A DNA stretch of 64,000 nucleotides from Lingula anatina. Taxonomy: Eukaryota > Brachiopoda > Lingulata > Lingulida > Lingulidae. This document shows positions 58,886 to 64,000 of this stretch, piece by piece; within the stretch, counting starts at the first letter, position 1; each line of letters begins with the position of its first letter. The DNA lies in contig NW_019773781.1 in assembly GCF_001039355.2 (NCBI RefSeq), forward strand, positions 517,692 through 581,691, written 5' to 3'. The notes below the pieces were generated by a model, which was not told where the DNA came from, searched no databases, and saw nothing but the letters and a program-made list of their open reading frames with translations. The translations under genes were made by a program, and so were the position numbers.

Positions 58886-61875
58886 AGACTTTTTATCATA
58901 CATAAGTGAAAAATGATCCATTTTTCTACTACGGTATCATGAGAATACAAAGATACTTGATAATTCACAAATATATTCTAACACACACACACACGCACAT
59001 ACACACAGTACCTTTGTATAGTCAGTGTCAAATTCCGTCACTTGTGTCCTTGTTCTCTCTAACTCAGCTTGCATGGTCACCTTCTCCCGCGTCACGCGGT
59101 CTAACTGGTGTTGAACTGTACCATGGAGATCAGTCAGCTCCTTCAGCTGCAGCAAAACAAATGTCAACTTATATATATCACAGCATCTCATTACATTAGA
59201 AATTATTTTTTCTATCAATAATAAACATTTAATAGGCATTCAAATTTTGTTAATAAAATCTGAAACATTCAGTGTACCAAAGTGCGATACCTTTATAATG
59301 AACTGATCTGCAATATTCACATACACGGAAGCATGAGCTGCATGGAGAATTAACAATTACGTATGCAAATATCAGGCTGTAGCCAGCATTTTCAAGATGG
59401 GATTTTTTCCCTAAATTGAACCTTTTTACCCCCTTGGTTGACCAAACTTGATAAAAGGTCTGGAAAAGAGATCAAATTCAGATTCAGGGTGGGCCTTCTC
59501 CACCCAAAAGTGTGGTTCTTTCCCCCCCCTCCACCATCCCCTGGCCTACTGAACCCTCACCCTGAATAGAGGCCTATGTATGCTTAACTAAAGAGAAAAT
59601 ATCAAAGCCTATAGCACACCCTCAAGTTGAGCTCCTCTATCTCTTTCTTGCTTTCTTTTCTTGCCAGCTCTCTCTCGGCATCTACATTCTTCTGGTGGCT
59701 GTGAACTAGGTCCTCCATCCTCCTCTCAAACTTGTGCAGCTTGTCTGCTAGTTGTTCACGCTGGGTGATTGCCTGTGGAGGATTTATTTAGTAGTTTCAC
59801 TGTTGTAATATCACCCATTAGGTTCAGTGAAAATCGGTGCAAATGGACAACATTATATGAAGTGCTCTTTGGGTGCACAGGTTATTAAATAAAAATTTTC
59901 AAAATTACATGAAAGTTCAACATCAAAATGACCTGACAGTATACAAAAATGTCATTCGCAAGTATGAGTGTCAACAAAAAAAAAAAAGGTGGTATTTCAT
60001 TGACTCCACTTAAAACACATACACACACTATGGCAATTCCATTCAATTTACCTGCATTTTATCAAACTGAGCCTGTTCAACCAACTCTGCACTCTTCTTC
60101 AACTGAGCATATGCCTCCTCTTCCCGCTGCTTCTGATCCTCCAGTTTTGACTTGAAACTAGCGACTGTCTCTATCAACCCATCTCTTTCTCTGGAGAAAA
60201 TCCAGAAGCCAATTTAAACATTTTGTCCTAAAACATATCTCCATGAAGGGGTGAGTCAATCTAGATGATGACAACCAGATGGTAAGGCTTATTAGGGTTC
60301 AAAGCTGAGAAATGCTGAAAGATAACTCTTACACACACCTTATGAAAGATGATTGACTAATGCATCACAAAGATCTATTTTTTGAAAGCATAAATCGTCT
60401 GTGTGCTGCCTAGTAGCAAAATACACGTCCACAACTCGTCCACACTACCTCACCAAGTGATGAGACCTTACATGACACAGTGAGCTTGAACCACATATAG
60501 AATACTTTATCTGTGGTCATACAGTGTGGAACCTGATTGGCGGTGAACATGAAAGGTGAGCTGTTACTACAGTGTAACAAAGAAAAGAAAAAAACGTAAT
60601 CAAAATAAGATTACTTCAGGTATAAAATGTCACTGTGTTAACATGTTGAGGCATCCAATGTTTACATTCACTAGTGCAAATAGCTGAAATAAACTAAAAA
60701 AGAAAATATCTAGTTTGTTGAAAAACAAAAACAAAGGAACAAACAAAAAACCACATGGCTGGCATCCTTTTTAAGCAAGATTTGCGGGCATCTTTTTGGA
60801 CAAAATCCAAAAATTTTACTGCTTAGATTCAGTTTTTCCAAGAGCGAAGCACAGTTCTTTGAAAGGCATTTACTTTGTTAGGTTTTCGATCACTTGAGTA
60901 TTCCTTCCTCCAATCACAGAAGACACCATAGCCTCATTTTGGGCACACTGGATGCACAACCCTGGTTCCTGTTCTGTGTCAGCCCTTCCCAACTTGTTGA
61001 GGGATTCTAGTAATCTTAGTTTTCCCTGAAGCTCCTCCACCACCTTCTCGTTCTGCTCTGCTTCTTCTCTGGAAGTTAAATACAAAATATGCTGATAAAC
61101 TACATCATGCAAACAAAATATGACGATAAACAGCATTATGCAAACCCTTACTGACAAAATACCAGTAGGCTTGTAGCAACGGTTGCATAAGTACTACAGC
61201 AACATTTCCCTTTCTTGTTGCTTTTCTCATCTTTTCTGACTTTAAATTATGTGAGACAATACATATAAAATAAAGGGTACTGTATTTGTATTAAGCACAT
61301 TTTGCATTAGGCAGTCATTCTTATTTTCATTCACAAAAAAAAAAAAAAAAAAAAATTTGATGCATAATACCCTGATACTTTACTGATAGGTACTTTACAT
61401 GTACTCCAGACAAGAACATGACAGCTTACCTAGCATTTGCTAGCTGGGCTTCCAGACGCCTACTTTTGGCAGAATGGAGGTCACTTATTCGTTCCTGAAA
61501 GACAAGTATTTTTTAAAATCATTTACATGAATTGCCTTGTTTAAACATCCTTTTCTTCTAGCTTATTAATTATAGTTAAAATGTTGCAAGTAATTGCAGA
61601 TAATTGCACACTATCAATATAAAATAATTGTGACAGTCATTATTGCAAAACTTACATCTGTTCCACAATTCCAACAACACATAAACCTTATGTTATACCA
61701 AAGCCTGTCATTTCCTTATTGGCAATTTACAAAATAATGTGTACATATCACCCTTAGGTAACCTTTCCTACCAGTATAATCTCTGTCACAATACAGGAAA
61801 TATGGTATAATAATTACAATATATTCTGACTAGAGTCAATATTCAGACAGACACTAAAAAATGTCCAGGTGGTGG

Positions 61876-61908
<33 letters not shown>

Positions 61909-62014
61909 CATACGCACACACACACACACACCAGTTGCTTACCAGTTCTTTTTTCCACCTCTTGTAATCCAGCCTCGACATTCTGTCTTCATCGTCTTGT
62001 CTGCTCCTGCTTCC
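50051..62014 (-). CDS. SDCCAG8: SDCCAG8 (centrosomal coiled-coil protein), C-terminal 543 residues; 5' end beyond window
   Basis: Twelve exons on - join in phase: 62014-61943, 61494-61430, 61068-60874, 60190-60052, 59772-59620, 59146-59012, 58673-58557, 58331-58203, 58005-57873, 57588-57471, 57092-56918 and 50251-50051 (stop). The product is almost wholly heptad coiled coil. The end identifies it: KLREECRTLASQLEQTAQKY, EEL..RLEKTLNRL, HVQHGQMHDKMRQRLAQMDE and LLAKQSSLMRDRQLLGKEVE match the C-terminus of human SDCCAG8 (CCCAP, NPHP10; 713 residues). About 170 N-terminal residues lie to the right of the window. The family acts at centrosomes and ciliary transition regions and is mutated in nephronophthisis-type ciliopathy in humans. 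The last intron (6.7 kb) hosts a + strand TRIM-NHL gene. Confidence 0.88.
50252..52267. other. SDCCAG8 last-intron sequence upstream of the nested TRIM gene
   Basis: No coding exon is seen. It contains an A-run (50307-50322), the second MITE-like copy (50905-51128) and a (TA)n run at about 52150-52180. The TRIM promoter should lie near its right end. An AG at 52255-52256 (TTTTCAG|GTCACC) could be an acceptor for a leader exon of the TRIM transcript. Confidence 0.45.
50905..51128. mobile_element. MITE-like element with inverted repeats, copy 2
   Basis: It shares with 22480-22741 the core TTAATTACCCCC..ACA.CTTTTAGTAGG(C/T)G(G/T)GACAGAC, followed by TTAAGCCG. Its ends are rich in TAGATCGATCTA palindromes. 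Inverted-repeat ends are TTTCCCAGAGATTTAGATCG (left) and the complementary TAGATCGATCTAAAAATCTATGG (right). Confidence 0.6.
52268..56253 (+). CDS. TRIM-NHL protein (RING, two B-boxes, coiled coil, NHL repeats), nested in SDCCAG8 intron
   Basis: Four exons join in phase: 52268-53465, 53811-53907, 54057-54212 and 55575-56253, giving 709 residues. RING finger: C22-x2-C25-x14-C40-x-H42-x2-C45-x2-C48-x18-C67-x2-C70. B-box 1 spans about 118-159. B-box 2 (C170, H173, C182, H185, C190, C193, H198, C201) is complete. A coiled coil runs about 211-297. NHL-type repeats fill the last exon (PSGLAVTKHQQIIVSDLDKN, YISDSLNNCVKMF, PGGVCMYRDMVIVSDTGNNK). The region between is where TRIM2/TRIM3 have a filamin-type Ig domain; here it is diverged. 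Such proteins are RING E3 ubiquitin ligases, often with RNA- or protein-binding NHL propellers. The first donor (CTTG|GTTGGT) is weak but is the only one that keeps the frame. The C-terminus is acidic (DEDEDSVEEEEE). Which TRIM-NHL member it is cannot be told here. Confidence 0.82.
54585..54935. repeat. Possible dispersed repeat in TRIM intron 3
   Basis: A block with higher CpG content and base composition unlike the surrounding intron runs from about 54600 to 54930. It is open on both strands for over 100 codons but has no recognisable protein. I see no second copy in the window, so repeat status is a guess from composition. Confidence 0.25.
55010..55035. repeat. 26-base perfect palindrome
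   Basis: GTTAAAATCTCTT is followed immediately by its exact reverse complement, in TRIM intron 3. Confidence 0.9.
58471..58550. repeat. (GT)n/(GA)n compound microsatellite
   Basis: A GT-rich run is followed by a long GA run that ends six bases from the SDCCAG8 exon at 58557 (the donor side on -). Confidence 0.9.
58841..58882. repeat. Long A-run
   Basis: About 42 consecutive A bases in an SDCCAG8 intron. No retro-element body is obvious next to it. Confidence 0.95.
61879..61932. repeat. (CA)n microsatellite next to an SDCCAG8 exon
   Basis: An almost unbroken CA run ends about 10 bases before the donor of the 61943-62014 exon (on -). Confidence 0.9.
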
Positions 62015-63099
62015 CTAAATAAGTATAAATCATGACATCTTGAGCATAATGACAGATTTCCCATCAGTATGAATATCCTAGTCTCCATTACTCTCCCTAT
62101 TGTTCCATGGTTCTCGCACATAAGAAATCTGGAGTGAAGCCTTTAACTGATATAAATATAGGATGGAATCTCCATACACTTATAGTAAATAGATATATAT
62201 AAAAACAAACTAACATAGATTAATAACAAATAGGTAATGATTATTTTAAAAAAATAATAAAATAAAAAAAATTAAAAAATAAATTGACACGCTACCTTAA
62301 AAAATATTTCAAACAGACAAACAAACAAACAAAACTAACACAGCATATAGGCAATAATAAATGCAACCTAAAATTACACTTTACATATATTTTTAATTGG
62401 TACTCATACACTAAAATCCACCTGTCACTTGTATAAATTAACATTACGCTGGCTATAATGAGCAAGTTGAAATAATATGAACCAGCCCCTATACAGTATA
62501 AAGTATTCATCAGCATAATACAGCTACATCTGCAGCACATACAGTGCCAATGCTGCATTTGAACAGCTGCTTCAGTTGTGGTGGCTACCTACAAATACTA
62601 CTATCTATCACAGTTAAAATACAGAATGAATTTAAGGACTTTATTCTGATAGTTCTAGGACAAGGCAGTGTATCACAGGGATTGCTGGAACCTTACAATT
62701 CTGGACATGGACATTATAACACCTATTCTGGATAAATAACTGTTGAGAATTAGGATTATCTAGAAAATTTAAGGAATCCTGGAGACTATCAGACTTATGT
62801 ACACTTTGTTTATTAAACCATGTATAAAATGATGATTACTAATCAAGAAAAATCTTGGAAGTGCATCAAAAGATAGGACAAAAACAGTTATGAAAAGTAT
62901 CAAAGATGGTCAGGAGTAAAAGAATCAATAGCATGCATGTTAATGTTATTATAAAGGTACATTGACTCTGGAACATTGAAATGAACAGAAATATATCAAA
63001 CCTCATAATCCATCATAAGTAGAATTTTTCAAAGTAAATAGCTCAGGTAAATATATCAAGTTCTTAAGCAACTAGTTATTAATAAACAAGGTTTAACTG
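62015..63099. other. SDCCAG8 upstream intron, no exon seen
   Basis: AT-rich, with no open frame of interest and no pair of splice sites enclosing a coiled-coil peptide. Confidence 0.4.
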
Positions 63100-63678
63100 A
63101 TGCTGCATAGGATAGCTATGAGTTTATACACAACTCAAACAACTGCCACTGGTGATATGGTCACTGGGCCTTACAAAAGATATAGACAACATGGCCGCCA
63201 TCACCAACAACAACCTTTACAGCAAATAATTCAAGAACAACAACAACAACAACAACAATGGGCAGATAACGTAATTACCAATGAAATTGACATTTCCAGT
63301 GACGAGGAGAATCTTGACGCTGATGCATTTTACATCGCATGTGAGGACCACCGTCAAAACCATGTGGTTGCCTATTGCAGTCGCCATAAATGCTGCGTGT
63401 GCATGCAGTGTATCTCGGACGATGGATACCATCAGAGCTGCATACTGACAGACTTCAAACGGGCACTCACAGTGAAAGAAATAGAACTGGAGACCGCTCA
63501 GAATGTCATAGACAGCATGCAGGAGCAGTTTGCCAAGAGGGGGGACATTTGGTCCACTTGTTTCAGCATACCTGGACAGTATGACAAAGTTGAGGACAGG
63601 GAAGACATTGACAACCTGGCAGGAATGTGCTTTGCTCTAGTTCTCACCTGTGTTATGATATGTATCATGCTTTGGTGA
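63100..63678 (+). CDS. B-box zinc-finger protein with polyQ and C-terminal membrane anchor
   Basis: A single open frame of 192 residues with no intron needed. Residues 26-53 are rich in H and Q (runs such as QQQQQQQ). DISSDEENLDAD (64-75) is acidic. Residues 81-114 form a B-box-2-type finger: C81, H84, C93, H96, C101, C104, H111, C114. Its core HKCCVCMQC parallels HDCCVCVAC of the nearby TRIM-NHL protein. A short helix-prone stretch (TVKEIELETAQNVIDSMQEQ) follows, and the last 20 residues (AGMCFALVLTCVMICIMLW) are a tail-anchor-like membrane segment. There is no RING. It lies on the strand opposite SDCCAG8, probably inside one of its upstream introns. Met7 (63118) is an alternative start. Function is unknown; intracellular membrane tethering of a B-box is inference. 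Confidence 0.6.
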   Translation: MLHRIAMSLYTTQTTATGDMVTGPYKRYRQHGRHHQQQPLQQIIQEQQQQQQQWADNVITNEIDISSDEENLDADAFYIACEDHRQNHVVAYCSRHKCCVCMQCISDDGYHQSCILTDFKRALTVKEIELETAQNVIDSMQEQFAKRGDIWSTCFSIPGQYDKVEDREDIDNLAGMCFALVLTCVMICIMLW

Positions 63679-64000
63679 TAAAAACTTAATATTAATTTTT
63701 TTTACTTTTCAGTGTGCAATATATATGTGACCTTTCACCTGAAACAAACTGTTTCATAGAAGACAGCATTCTTATTACATAACTTTACTGAATTGCTAGC
63801 TTTTACCTGGGAGCATTTTAAAAACATTATTCTTCAATTTTGCCATTCTGCAGCCATTCATACAAAGAAGCATTAGATCTATCTGACATCCTAATATGGG
63901 TGTAACTACTAAGAATGTTTTGGATAATACAACCACTTTACAGTCAACTCACATAGATCAAGCTGTAGTGAGATCACTTTTATAAATAATGTTAATAAAC
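63679..64000. other. Flank downstream of the B-box gene
   Basis: AT-rich, no coding signal seen. It is presumably 3' UTR of the B-box gene and intron of SDCCAG8. Confidence 0.4.

Overview
The window is eukaryotic and most likely from a marine invertebrate animal. I lean towards a lophotrochozoan such as a mollusc or brachiopod, but the sequence does not settle this. The evidence is AT-rich intergenic DNA, genes split into short exons with GT..AG introns, AATAAA polyadenylation signals, tRNA-derived SINEs, long CA/TA/AAT microsatellites, and clear homologues of animal genes (TSNAX, APLF, SDCCAG8, RPL3, a TRIM-NHL protein). No prokaryotic operon, CRISPR array or virus is present.

Layout. (1) 1-18.5 kb is a direct tandem duplication with about 10 kb between copies. 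Each copy carries an intact five-exon + strand gene for a predicted 517-residue, membrane-anchored UPF0489-family protein, followed by an array of about 1.2-1.5 kb repeat units that contain tRNA-like Pol III promoters. Between the copies lie only the last two exons of ribosomal protein L3, next to an N. Copy 2 differs from copy 1 by a clean solo-LTR insertion with a target-site duplication and by a fold-back insertion. (2) 19.2-21.1 kb holds a complete TSNAX (translin-associated factor X) gene on +. (3) 23.9-32.6 kb holds a complete APLF-like gene on -, encoding an FHA domain, Ku-binding motif, one PBZ zinc finger and long acidic tracts. It converges on TSNAX across a two-strand AATAAA palindrome. 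(4) 33.2-41.7 kb is a second tandem duplication (about 5 kb offset) with two copies of a membrane-anchored class I methyltransferase-like gene on -. An orphan copy of an exon from the next gene lies between them. (5) 42.7-45.9 kb is a - strand multi-pass membrane protein gene that I do not recognise. (6) 50.0 kb to the window end is the 3' three quarters of SDCCAG8 (a centrosome/cilium coiled-coil protein) on -. Its last intron contains a complete + strand TRIM-NHL gene, and a small + strand B-box, tail-anchored gene lies upstream of its most 5' visible exon.

The genes do not form one pathway. APLF (DNA double-strand-break repair), TSNAX (nucleic-acid binding and RNA processing) and SDCCAG8 (centrosome and cilia) are housekeeping-type genes. 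The two locally duplicated families (UPF0489-like and methyltransferase-like, both with N-terminal signal anchors) are the accessory part of the window. The least expected items are the membrane-anchored UPF0489 proteins, the orphan exon that differs from its source only by synonymous changes, and the unrecognised tetraspan gene. All exon models were made by hand from splice sites and reading phase. None has been checked against transcripts or a database.
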